DNA of 29,732 nucleotides from positions 1-29,732 of the forward strand of contig DAOTZV010000139.1 of NCBI GenBank assembly GCA_034434235.1, given 5' to 3'. This DNA is from CAKZKT01 sp034434235. GTDB taxonomy: Bacteria; Chloroflexota; Anaerolineae; CG2-30-64-16. Positions 22,096 through 29,732 of the stretch are shown here, one piece after another. The notes below the pieces were generated by a model. That model searched no databases. It saw only the letters and a program-made list of their open reading frames with translations, and had not been told where the DNA came from. Each line of letters starts with the position of its first letter. The stretch's first letter is position 1. The position numbers and the translations under genes were made by a program.

Positions 22096-23055
22096 CTAGC
22101 GGCCGGTCTCGTAACGGATGCGCGGATCCACCACGCCGTACATCACATCCGCCAGCAGGTTGCCGATGATCACCATGATGGCCGCCAGCAAGTTGATCCC
22201 CATGATGGTGGGATAATCGCGCTGGGTGATCGCCTCGACCGCCAGGCGGCCCATCCCCGGCCAGTTGAAGATCTGCTCGGTGATGATCGCGCCGCCGAGC
22301 AGGAACGGAAACTGCAGGCCGGCCAGGGTGATGACCGGGATCAGCGCGTTGCGCAGCGCGTGGCGGAACAGCACCACGCGCTCCTGCAATCCCTTGGCGC
22401 GGGCGGCGCGGATGTAGTCCTGGTGGATGACATCCAACATGCTCGACCGGGTGTAGCGCATGACCGCGCCGATGTTCTGCAGGCTGAGCACCGTCATCGG
22501 CAGGATCAGGTGCGCGAAGCGGTCGGCAAGCGAGAAGGGCGCGCCGATGGTGTGCGTGCCGCCGGTGGGGAACCAGTCGAGCTTGAGCGCGAAGAAATAG
22601 ATCAACAACAGGCCGAAGAAGAAGGACGGCACCGAGACGCCCAGGAAGGAAAACACGGTGGCGATGTAATCCCAGATCGAATACTGGCGCACCGCGGCCA
22701 GGACGCCGATCGGGATGGCGAGCAGGTAGGAGAAGAGCAGCGCCGAGAACGCCAGCATCAGGGTCGAGCCGAGGCGCTCGCCGATGCGCTCGGTCACCGG
22801 CCGACGGTTGTTGAACGAATAGCCCAGGTTGCCCTGCGCCAGTTGTCCCAGCCAGCGGACATACTGGACAACGACGGGCTGGTCGAGGCCCAGGGCTTGC
22901 TTCTTGAGCGCGATATCCTCCGGGCTGAGGCCGGGATCAATGAGCATGTCCACGGCATCGCCGGGCGCCAGGGTCATGATGAAATAGGCGATCACCGTGA
23001 CGCCGAACAGCACGGGGATGGAGATGAGCAGGCGGCGCAAGATGTACTTCGTCAT
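22096..23055 (-). CDS. DppB/OppB-type ABC transporter permease
   Basis: Inner-membrane permease of 319 residues starting MTKYILRRLLISIPVLFGVTVIAYFIMTLAPGD, the usual DppB opening. About six membrane helices follow, with GNLGYSF and the family stretch RIGERLGSTLMLAFSALLFSYLLAIPIGVLAA, and the EAA coupling loop YIRAARAKGLQERVVLFRHALRNALIPV. The end LADVMYGVVDPRIRYE is typical. It forms the channel heterodimer with the DppC-type protein. The start follows the M20 peptidase stop by only 3 bases, so translation is coupled to that gene. Confidence 0.94.
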   Translation of the reverse strand: MTKYILRRLLISIPVLFGVTVIAYFIMTLAPGDAVDMLIDPGLSPEDIALKKQALGLDQPVVVQYVRWLGQLAQGNLGYSFNNRRPVTERIGERLGSTLMLAFSALLFSYLLAIPIGVLAAVRQYSIWDYIATVFSFLGVSVPSFFFGLLLIYFFALKLDWFPTGGTHTIGAPFSLADRFAHLILPMTVLSLQNIGAVMRYTRSSMLDVIHQDYIRAARAKGLQERVVLFRHALRNALIPVITLAGLQFPFLLGGAIITEQIFNWPGMGRLAVEAITQRDYPTIMGINLLAAIMVIIGNLLADVMYGVVDPRIRYETGR

Positions 23056-23058
23056 CTT

Positions 23059-24456
23059 CTACTCGCGCGGCAGATTGACCAGGAAGGCCGCGATGGACTT
23101 TTCGCACATGCGGATCCCTTCCACCGTGGCGTACTCGTCGGGGCTGTGCTGGCGGCCGCCCTGACCCAGCCCGCCCATGACCACCGGGATGCCCAACACC
23201 TCGGTGAACAGGTAGAAGGGCGCCGATCCGGCCAGGTGCGGCCAGATCTCCGGCTCGAAGCCGAGGTCGCGGTAGGCCTTGAGCATCGCCTGCGCGGCGG
23301 GGTTGTTGCTCAGGCCGGCCTTGCCGGGCGGGTAGCCGTCGTGGACCTTGACCTCGATCTTGTCCGCGAAGCCGTGGCGGGCCAGGTGATCCCTGACCAA
23401 CTGGAGCATCCGTTCGGGGCGCATGTTGGGCACCATGCGGATATCAATCTTGGCGCGCGCCTCGTGCGGCAAGAGGGTCTTCGTGCCCTCGCCCGTGTAG
23501 CCGGAGATGATGCCGTCAATGTTCAGTTGCGGCTGGTAGAGGTACTTGCGCAAGAGCGGCACGCCGGTCAGGTCGTACTTGAAGCGGCGCACGTCGTACT
23601 CGGCCAGTTGGGTTTCCGGCGTGAAGGTGGTGATCAGCCGTTCGAGCAGCGCTTCGTCCTCGGCGCTGGGCGGGACGATGTCGTCGTAGAAGCCGTCGAT
23701 CAGCACGTGTTTCTGATCGGGCGTGACCATGGTGGCCAACGCGTGCACCAGGACCCAGGTGGGGCTGTGGATCCAGACCGCGTTGGAGCCGTGGATGCCG
23801 CGCGAGGTGGGGCCGCCCCAATCGCCCCCGCGGGCGATCAGCTCCAGGAAGAGGATCCCCTTGACGCCCAGGTACATGATCACCTTGCCGGTAGGATCTT
23901 GCGAGAAGTGGGCGAAGTAGGCGAAGTCCGCCTTCAGGCGCTCCCGGTTTTGGGCCACGAAGCCCGGCAGGTTGCGGCTGCCCAGCTCCTCTTCCCCTTC
24001 GATCATGAACTTGAAGTTGACCGGATAGGGTTGGCCGGCGGCCCGAAACGCCGCCAGGGTGTTGAAGAAGCTGGCCAGGGGGCCCTTTTGGTTGGCGACG
24101 CCCCGATTGACCAGGCATGTGCCCAGGTTGGGCATATCCATCAGGTGGCCGCCGAACGGGTCGGGCACGCTCCACTTCTCGCCGGCCACCGGCTGCACGT
24201 CGTACATGCCGTAGACCAGCAGCGTCTTCGGCGCGCCGACGTTGATCTCGCCGTAGACGACCGGCCAGCCGGGAGTGGGCACGATCTCGGCGTGGCCGCC
24301 GGCCTCGACGATCAGGTCGGCGACCATAGCGGCCGTCTCGGCCATGCCGGTGCCGTCGCCGCTGATGGACGGCTGACGGACCAGGGCGCGCACGCGTTCC
24401 AGGTGGGTGTCGAATTGCTCGTCAATGATGCGATAGACGCGTTCCAGGGAAGTCAT
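23059..24456 (-). CDS. M20 family peptidase-like hydrolase with altered metal ligands
   Basis: Protein of 465 residues; ATG at 24456 has GGGAG at 5-base spacing, whereas the same frame extends to 24558 without support. Overall layout is that of M20 dipeptidases: LLVYGMYDVQP (79-89), W95 and DPFGG, NRGVANQKGPL (117-127), MIEGEEELGS (151-160), a lid domain with many aromatic residues, and GGLGQGGRQHSPDEYATVEG at the end with the final histidine ligand. Two expected zinc ligands differ: M84 stands where the YGHYDVQP histidine is usual, and N122 replaces the bridging aspartate of the RGxxDDKG block. E155-E156 and D86 remain. It may use one metal or a different one. As first gene of the operon with the peptide permeases it probably trims imported peptides in the cytoplasm. 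Confidence 0.83.
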   Translation of the reverse strand: MTSLERVYRIIDEQFDTHLERVRALVRQPSISGDGTGMAETAAMVADLIVEAGGHAEIVPTPGWPVVYGEINVGAPKTLLVYGMYDVQPVAGEKWSVPDPFGGHLMDMPNLGTCLVNRGVANQKGPLASFFNTLAAFRAAGQPYPVNFKFMIEGEEELGSRNLPGFVAQNRERLKADFAYFAHFSQDPTGKVIMYLGVKGILFLELIARGGDWGGPTSRGIHGSNAVWIHSPTWVLVHALATMVTPDQKHVLIDGFYDDIVPPSAEDEALLERLITTFTPETQLAEYDVRRFKYDLTGVPLLRKYLYQPQLNIDGIISGYTGEGTKTLLPHEARAKIDIRMVPNMRPERMLQLVRDHLARHGFADKIEVKVHDGYPPGKAGLSNNPAAQAMLKAYRDLGFEPEIWPHLAGSAPFYLFTEVLGIPVVMGGLGQGGRQHSPDEYATVEGIRMCEKSIAAFLVNLPRE

Positions 24457-24624
24457 GGTTTCTCCCAAAGCAAAATCGTTTTCTGTCAAGCGACGACAGC
24501 GGCGCTGGAGGACAGAGCCAAAGGCCAGATATTGCGCACTGCGGAGTTCGTTCCGCATCGGGCGCTTGCGCGTTCGACGCGCAGGTTACGAAGCAAAACG
24601 GAGAAACGGGCGATCAGGATTGAT

Positions 24625-24652
24625 ATTGTAGCGAGTTTCACGGTCTTGTCAA
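24625..24652 (-). promoter_or_regulatory. Sigma70-like promoter of the peptide-uptake operon
   Basis: On the minus strand a perfect TTGACA (24652-24647) and TACAAT (24630-24625) are 16 bases apart. Transcription would start near 24618, leaving a leader of about 160 bases before the M20 gene. The leader contains two small hairpins (GCGGA at 24541 with TCCGC, and GCGCGT/ACGCGC at 24568-24582) of unknown meaning. Confidence 0.72.
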
Positions 24653-24687
24653 GGGCGGCAGCAACTCCAGATGTGGACCCGCCGGAG

Positions 24688-24791
24688 GCCGATGCGCGTG
24701 GAGATTGATCGCCGGGCGGCCCCGCGCATCGGCGCCCATCCAGCCCCGTTCACGGGGCGCCGCGTCGTAGCCCGGCGATTGATCGCCGGGC
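24688..24791. repeat. REP-like palindromic element between divergent operons
   Basis: The 200-base gap between the two divergent promoters holds no gene. It has an 11-bp stem GCCGATGCGCG/CGCGCATCGGC (24688-24733), a 7-bp hairpin GCCCCGT/ACGGGGC (24743-24758) and a 10-bp hairpin GCCCGGCGAT/ATCGCCGGGC (24770-24791). GATTGATCGCCGGGCG occurs twice (24703 and 24777). This looks like a compound palindromic repeat; a further small hairpin is at 24812-24830. Confidence 0.65.
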
Positions 24792-24868
24792 GACCATTGC
24801 GCCGGCCGCACGGCGCGCCAAAAACGCGCCCGGTACATTTGAAATTGCTGATTGGGCCCGGCCGTTCT

Positions 24869-24897
24869 TTGACAAATTCGCGCTCGTGTGCTACACT
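24869..24897 (+). promoter_or_regulatory. Sigma70-like promoter of the SAM-cycle operon
   Basis: TTGACA at 24869-24874 and TACACT at 24892-24897 with a 17-base spacer. The start would be near 24904, where a 7-bp hairpin (CATCGCT/AGCGATG, 24902-24922) lies just before the riboswitch. Confidence 0.72.
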
Positions 24898-24950
24898 CGC
24901 ACATCGCTTGTTGAGAGCGATGCCTTTGACAATCGAATCGCCCTGGACAA

Positions 24951-25151
24951 CTCATCCAGAGGGGGGGAGGGATCGGCCCTGTGAACCCCCGGCAACCACC
25001 TGGAGCCCCGGAGACCGGTTGCAAACTGGGGATTAGGAATTGGGGATTAGAGATCAGAGGATACATTTCCCTGATCTTCCATCCCTGATCTCTGATCTCC
25101 GATCTCCCAGGCAGGTGCCAATTCCGACAACCGTTACGGTTGAAAGATGAG
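24951..25151 (+). promoter_or_regulatory. SAM-I (S-box) riboswitch with enlarged loop
   Basis: The conserved S-box blocks are all present in order: CTCATCCAGAG (24951-24961), GGGAGGGATCGGCCCTGTGAA, GGCAACC (24991-24997), GGTGCCAATTCC (25114-25125), and GATGAG (25146-25151), which pairs perfectly with CTCATC to close P1. SAM binding normally stabilises P1 and lets the terminator at 25175 form, so genes are off when SAM is plentiful. The next gene, mtnA of methionine salvage, is a fitting target. The element is about 200 bases instead of the usual 110 or so because 116 bases separate GGCAACC from GGTGCC; the extra part consists of heptamer repeats that can fold into one long arm on P3. Confidence 0.92.
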
Positions 25152-25174
25152 AGGTCGGCTTTAACGTCGTGTTT

Positions 25175-25197
25175 GCCCTCCTCTTGGAGGGCTTTTT
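25175..25197 (+). terminator. Rho-independent terminator of the SAM riboswitch
   Basis: GCCCTCC (25175-25181), loop TCTT, GGAGGGC (25186-25192), then TTTTT. It lies 23 bases after the riboswitch P1 and 34 bases before the mtnA start, the expected place of an expression platform. A start at 25169 would put this terminator inside the coding region and is rejected. Confidence 0.93.
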
Positions 25198-25231
25198 GTT
25201 TAACGATCCGAAAGATCAGCATGGAGCCCGT

Positions 25232-26325
<1,094 letters not shown>

Positions 26326-26341
<16 letters not shown>

Positions 26342-26394
26342 GGATTGGACACCAGGAATCAAGGGGACCAATCCAATCCTCAATACCCAATCCC
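26326..26394 (+). repeat. Inverted heptamer repeats over the mtnA stop codon
   Basis: GGGGATTAGGTATTAGGGATTGG (three heptamers, 26326-26348) faces CCAATCCTCAATACCCAATCCC (ending 26394); 19 of 22 positions can pair. The TAG stop at 26339-26341 is inside the left arm. No T-run follows, so read-through into the next gene is expected. Confidence 0.8.
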
Positions 26395-26411
26395 TTTCAA
26401 CGAGGCATGCA

Positions 26412-27365
26412 GTGGCGAATATGGCTCAAGGGCAACGAAGCGACCGGTGGCTTGATCGCATCTTTTGCGGCGACGCGCGGCGCATGGATGCCGTGCCCGA
26501 CGGGTCGGTGCATCTGGTAGTGACGTCGCCGCCGTACAACGTCTCAAAGGAGTACGCCGACCACAACGACAACCTGAGCCTGGACGAGTACATCGCTCTG
26601 CTCAACGCGGTGTGGCGGGAGTGCTATCGCGTGTTGGTGCCCGGCGGCCGGCTGTGCGTCAACGTGGCCAACACCGACCGCAAGCCGTACCTGTCGCTGG
26701 TGAGCCTGATCGACGAACAGTTGCGGACGAGCGGGCAGACGTGGCTCCATCGCGGCCACATCATCTGGGACAAGGGCAGCTCGGCCGGCATCAGCACGGC
26801 CTGGGGCAGCTTTGGCCGGGCTTCCAACCCGACTTTACGGGATGTCCACGAGTACATCACGATCTGGAGCAAGGATCAGCTCCGGCTGGAAGGGGGCGGC
26901 GAGACCGGCATCACCGGCAATCAGTTCGTCGCCTGGACGCGCAGCATCTGGCGGCCCGAGGAGCTGATCGCCGACCTGGAGAAGAAGATCCTGGAGAAGC
27001 TGGCCGACGCCCGTCGCCGCGGCAAGGACGACGCCTGGATCGCCGAGTCCATCGCGCGGGCGGTGTGGACGCAGGCCACCGTCCCCGGCCCGACCGTGTG
27101 GGAGATGACCACCGAATCGGCCGTGGACCATCCCGCGCCCTTCCCGGTCGAGCTGCCGAAGCGGCTGATCCTGCTCTACACCCGGCCCGGCGACGTCGTG
27201 CTCGACCCGTTCATGGGGTCCGGCTCGACCGCCGTTGCGGCCGTCTTGACCGGCCGGCGCTACGTGGGCTACGAGCTCTCGGCCGCCTACTGCGCGCTGG
27301 CCGAAAACCGCGTGCGAGAGGCAACGAGTAAAGCGTCAACGAATGGAGAACGAATAAACGAATGA
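26412..27365 (+). CDS. DNA methyltransferase, beta-class (N4-cytosine or N6-adenine)
   Basis: Protein of 317 residues transferring a methyl group from SAM to a base amino group in DNA. Catalytic motif IV TSPPYN is at 38-43 near the N-terminus, and the SAM-binding motif I DPFMGSGST at 265-273 near the C-terminus, the order of the beta class. The target-recognition region lies between (about 130-250). SPPY is common in N4-cytosine enzymes but also occurs in N6-adenine ones. GTG at 26412 is preferred because GAGG is 6 bases upstream; ATG at 26421 is too far. No restriction endonuclease is next to it, so it is an orphan methylase or has a regulatory role. The last dozen residues (ATSKASTNGERINE) look repeat-derived. 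Lies inside the SAM-cycle operon. Confidence 0.9.
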   Translation: MANMAQGQRSDRWLDRIFCGDARRMDAVPDGSVHLVVTSPPYNVSKEYADHNDNLSLDEYIALLNAVWRECYRVLVPGGRLCVNVANTDRKPYLSLVSLIDEQLRTSGQTWLHRGHIIWDKGSSAGISTAWGSFGRASNPTLRDVHEYITIWSKDQLRLEGGGETGITGNQFVAWTRSIWRPEELIADLEKKILEKLADARRRGKDDAWIAESIARAVWTQATVPGPTVWEMTTESAVDHPAPFPVELPKRLILLYTRPGDVVLDPFMGSGSTAVAAVLTGRRYVGYELSAAYCALAENRVREATSKASTNGERINE

Positions 27366-27376
27366 TAGATGTTTGA

Positions 27377-27414
27377 CGTTTTTACGTTTCACGTTTTACG
27401 TTTTACGTTTCACG
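27377..27414 (+). repeat. CGTTTTA/CGTTTCA heptamer array
   Basis: After an 8-base unit at 27377, heptamers start at 27385, 27392, 27399 and 27406, filling the gap between the methyltransferase and kinase genes. GAGG of the kinase ribosome binding site begins at its end (27414). Confidence 0.85.
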
Positions 27415-27421
27415 AGGTCCC

Positions 27422-28390
27422 ATGTCCATCATTGTCACCGGTTCCATTGCCACCGACTACCTGATGATCTATCCCGGCCGTTTTCTGGAGCACATCCGGC
27501 CGGAGCAGGGCAAGATCAGCGTCAGCTTTCTCGTCGAAGAGAAGCGGATGAGCCGCGGGGGGTGCGGCCCGAACATCGCCTATAACCTGGCGCTTTTGGG
27601 CCAGAGGCCCCGGCTGATGGGCGCGGCCGGCCAGGATTTCGGCGAGTACCGGGCCTGGTTGGAGGCGCAGGGGGTGGACACATCCCTGACCGTGGCCTTC
27701 CCCGACGAGTTCACCGCCACCTTCACCGTCATCACCGATCTGGAGCAGAATCAGGTGGCCGGCTTTCACGCCGGCGCGATGAGCCGGGCGCGCGAGCTCT
27801 CTCTGCGCGGGGTGGACCCGGCCACGATTGACATAGTCATCATCTCGCCCAACGACCCGGTCGGCATGTTGAAATACGCCGCGGAGTGCCGGGAGATGGG
27901 GATCCGCTTCGTCTTCGATCCCAGCCAGCAGCTCGCCCGTTTCGACGGCGCGCAGGTGCTCGCCGGCCTGGAAGGCGCCTACGCGCTCACCGTCAACGAC
28001 TACGAGCTGGAGCTGGTCAAGAGCAAGACCGGCCTGGACGAGGCCGGCATCCTCGAACGCGTGGCCATGCTCGTCGTCACCCGCGGGGCCGATGGAGCCA
28101 CGCTCATGTCGAAGGAGCGCCGCGTGGACGTGCCCGTTGCCCGGCCCAGGGTCATCGCGGATCCCACCGGCGTCGGCGACGCGTTTCGCGGCGGGCTGCT
28201 GGTCGGCCTGGTGCGCGGCTACTCGTGGGAAGTGACCGGCCGGCTCGGCGCCCTGGCCGCCACCTACTGTCTGGAGCAGGTAGGCACGATGAACCACCGC
28301 TACACGCTGCCAGAATTCGTCGCACGCTATCGCGAGAATTTTGGGGACGCGGTGGAGTTGGAAGATATGGTGAGTAATATGGGGGATTAG
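27422..28390 (+). CDS. PfkB/ribokinase family kinase, probably adenosine kinase-like
   Basis: Sugar/nucleoside kinase of 322 residues. Substrate-binding motif SRGGCGPNIAYNLALLG (44-60) and catalytic motif DPTGVGDAFRGGLLVGL (247-263, catalytic base D253) are clear; the start MSIIVTGSIATDYLM is typical for the family. PfkB kinases phosphorylate ribose, fructose, or nucleosides such as adenosine. Placed directly before ahcY, whose product releases adenosine, adenosine is the most likely substrate; that is context, not sequence proof. ATG at 27422 has GAGG at 4-base spacing. The C-terminal end (NMGD and the stop) runs into the GGGATTA heptamer array. Confidence 0.87.
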   Translation: MSIIVTGSIATDYLMIYPGRFLEHIRPEQGKISVSFLVEEKRMSRGGCGPNIAYNLALLGQRPRLMGAAGQDFGEYRAWLEAQGVDTSLTVAFPDEFTATFTVITDLEQNQVAGFHAGAMSRARELSLRGVDPATIDIVIISPNDPVGMLKYAAECREMGIRFVFDPSQQLARFDGAQVLAGLEGAYALTVNDYELELVKSKTGLDEAGILERVAMLVVTRGADGATLMSKERRVDVPVARPRVIADPTGVGDAFRGGLLVGLVRGYSWEVTGRLGALAATYCLEQVGTMNHRYTLPEFVARYRENFGDAVELEDMVSNMGD

Positions 28391-28446
28391 GGATTAGGGA
28401 TTGGGGATTAGGGCTACCAATCCCCAATCCCTAATCCCCAATCCCC
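28381..28446 (+). repeat. Perfect inverted heptamer repeat over the kinase stop codon
   Basis: GGGATTAGGGATTGGGGATT (28390-28409) and AATCCCCAATCCCTAATCCC (28419-28438) form a perfect 20-bp stem with a 9-base loop. Made of GGGATTA/GGGATTG heptamers. The stop codon TAG (28388-28390) lies at its left edge. There is no T-run; it separates the kinase gene from ahcY. Confidence 0.92.
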
Positions 28447-28469
28447 ACTTTCTAAGGAGGATATGGTTA

Positions 28470-29732
28470 GTGAGTACCAACTACGACATCCGAGACATTC
28501 GCCTGGCCGAGAAGGGCCGCTTCCGCATGCAGTGGGCCGCGCGGGAGATGCCCGTGCTCGACCTGATTGAGGCACGGTTCGCCAAAGAGCAGCCGTTGAA
28601 AGGGATCCGCATCAGCGCCTGTCTGCACGTGACGAGCGAGACGGCCAACCTGATGCGCGTGTTGCAGGCCGGCGGCGCAGACGTGGTGTTGACCGCGTCG
28701 AACCCGCTTTCGACGCAGGACGACATCGCGGCGACGCTGGTAGCCCACTACGAGATGCCCGTCTACGCCATCAAGGGCGAAGATAACGCCACCTACTACC
28801 GGCACATCAAGGCCGCGCTGGATCACAAGCCGCACATCACCATGGACGACGGCGCCGATCTGGTGAGCACGTTGCACAAAGAGCGCCGCGAGCTGCTCGA
28901 CGGCGTGATCGGCGGCACCGAAGAGACGACCACAGGCGTCATCCGCCTGCGCGCGATGGCCCACGATGGCGCGCTCATGTTCCCGGTCATCGCGGTCAAC
29001 GACGCGCTGACCAAGCACCTGTTCGACAACCGCTACGGCACCGGCCAGAGCACCATGGACGGCATCATCCGCGCCACCAATGTGCTGATCGCCGGCAAGA
29101 CGGTGGTGGTGGCCGGCTACGGCTGGTGCAGCCGCGGCATCGCCATGCGCGCCAAGGGCCTGGGCGGCAACGTGATCGTCACCGAAGTGGATCCGCTCAA
29201 GGCGCTCGAGGCGGTGATGGACGGCTTCCGCGTCATGCCGATGATCGAGGCCGCGCCACAGGGCGACATCTTCATCACCTCCACCGGCGACATCAACGTG
29301 CTGGATCGCCAACACTTCGAGGTGATGAAGAGCGGCGCGATCATGGCCAACTCCGGCCACTTCAACGTCGAGATCAACATCCCCGCGCTGGAAAAGCTGG
29401 CCGTGGAAGTGCGCCGCGTGCGCGACTTCCTGGACGAATACATCCTGGCCGACGGCCGGCGCCTCTACCTGGCCGGCGAAGGCCGACTGGTCAACCTGGC
29501 CGCGGCCGAAGGCCACCCCAGCGCGGTGATGGACATGAGCTTCGCCAACCAGGCCCTCGCCGCCGAATACATGATCAAGAACCATGCCAGCTTGCAGCGC
29601 ACCGTCTACAGCGTGCCGGAGGAGATAGACAAAGAGATCGCTCGCCTCAAGCTGGCCGCCATGGGCGTGAAGATAGACGTCCTGACGCCGGAACAAGAGG
29701 CGTATCTGAACGAGTGGAGAATGGGGACGTGA
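28470..29732 (+). CDS. ahcY: Adenosylhomocysteinase (S-adenosyl-L-homocysteine hydrolase)
   Basis: Protein of 420 residues that splits S-adenosylhomocysteine into adenosine and homocysteine with a bound NAD. Typical blocks: CLHVTSETANLMRVLQAGGADV (51-72), TASNPLSTQDDIAATL, HITMDDGADL (122-131), GGTEETTTGVIRL (148-160), AVNDALTKHLFDNRYGTGQS (175-194) with K182 and D186, and the NAD-binding GYGWCSRG (216-223). The C-terminus NEWRMGT fits the shorter bacterial/archaeal thermophile-type form without the long insert of the eukaryotic type. GTG at 28470 is in frame and 9 bases after AAGGAGG (28454-28460); ATG at 28463 is out of frame, and a start at 28401 would lie in repeats. The gene ends on the last base of the window. 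Confidence 0.96.
   Translation: MSTNYDIRDIRLAEKGRFRMQWAAREMPVLDLIEARFAKEQPLKGIRISACLHVTSETANLMRVLQAGGADVVLTASNPLSTQDDIAATLVAHYEMPVYAIKGEDNATYYRHIKAALDHKPHITMDDGADLVSTLHKERRELLDGVIGGTEETTTGVIRLRAMAHDGALMFPVIAVNDALTKHLFDNRYGTGQSTMDGIIRATNVLIAGKTVVVAGYGWCSRGIAMRAKGLGGNVIVTEVDPLKALEAVMDGFRVMPMIEAAPQGDIFITSTGDINVLDRQHFEVMKSGAIMANSGHFNVEINIPALEKLAVEVRRVRDFLDEYILADGRRLYLAGEGRLVNLAAAEGHPSAVMDMSFANQALAAEYMIKNHASLQRTVYSVPEEIDKEIARLKLAAMGVKIDVLTPEQEAYLNEWRMGT

Noticed and set aside
24457..24558. 34-residue N-terminal extension of the M20 protein
   Set aside because: Family similarity starts at MTSLERVYRI, where a ribosome binding site precedes ATG; the extension lies in the leader after the promoter.
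25169..25231. GTG start for mtnA at 25169
   Set aside because: It would translate the riboswitch terminator hairpin; ATG at 25232 has a ribosome binding site and gives the usual N-terminus.
28381..28446. Rho-independent terminator after the kinase gene
   Set aside because: The stem is strong but has no T-run, and the ahcY ribosome binding site follows at once.
28401..28469. Upstream TTG start for ahcY
   Set aside because: The added residues are encoded by heptamer repeats; GTG at 28470 has AAGGAGG at good spacing.

Overview
The window looks like a chromosomal piece of a high-GC, free-living bacterium, most probably a Chloroflexota member of the Anaerolineae/Caldilineae type. The signs are an N-terminal CPYLGL...CPFY cysteine motif on a membrane protein, TPTP(A)N...TA repeat linkers in an exported protein, heptanucleotide repeats (GGGATTA, AGTGGTT, CGTTTTA types), C/G-rich palindromic repeats inside and between genes, and a peptide-scavenging operon. 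The taxonomic call is inference; no rRNA or marker gene is present.

Layout. 1-1.9 kb: two toxin-antitoxin pairs (MNT/HEPN, then a TumE-type pair), each followed by a copy of the same decayed glycosyltransferase 3' end. 1.9-2.9 kb: an NAD-dependent sugar epimerase. 2.9-5.2 kb: a large surface protein (cysteine motif, membrane anchor, DNRLRE-like domain, TP-rich repeats, beta-propeller) broken by a frameshift exactly at six tandem 7-bp repeats. 5.2-5.65 kb: five 85-bp tandem repeats. 5.65-16.4 kb: one tightly packed plus-strand operon holding a Wzz/BY-kinase exopolysaccharide protein, a nucleotidyltransferase-like protein, a free PqqD protein, a 71-residue putative precursor peptide, a PqqD-radical SAM-SPASM enzyme, a secreted beta-repeat protein, an HPr-kinase-like protein and a secreted C25 (gingipain-like) protease. 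This has the make-up of a RiPP (modified peptide) locus joined to an envelope/exopolysaccharide operon and is the best candidate here for an undescribed system.

16.4-24.6 kb, minus strand: a GAF histidine kinase, then (reading from the promoter at about 24.64 kb) an M20 peptidase, two Dpp/Opp-type permeases, a lipoprotein peptide-binding protein and an M19 dipeptidase. These would capture, import and cleave peptides; the ABC ATPases are not in the window. 24.87-29.73 kb, plus strand: a sigma70-like promoter, a SAM-I riboswitch with an oversized loop, a rho-independent terminator, then mtnA, a DNA methyltransferase, a PfkB-type (adenosine-like) kinase and ahcY. Together they cover use of SAM, hydrolysis of S-adenosylhomocysteine, adenosine recovery and methylthioadenosine salvage under SAM control.

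Short repeats run through the whole window: heptamer arrays sit in a coding region, in the riboswitch loop, over three stop codons and at every gene junction of the SAM module, and a C/G-rich palindromic element has entered two unrelated genes in frame.
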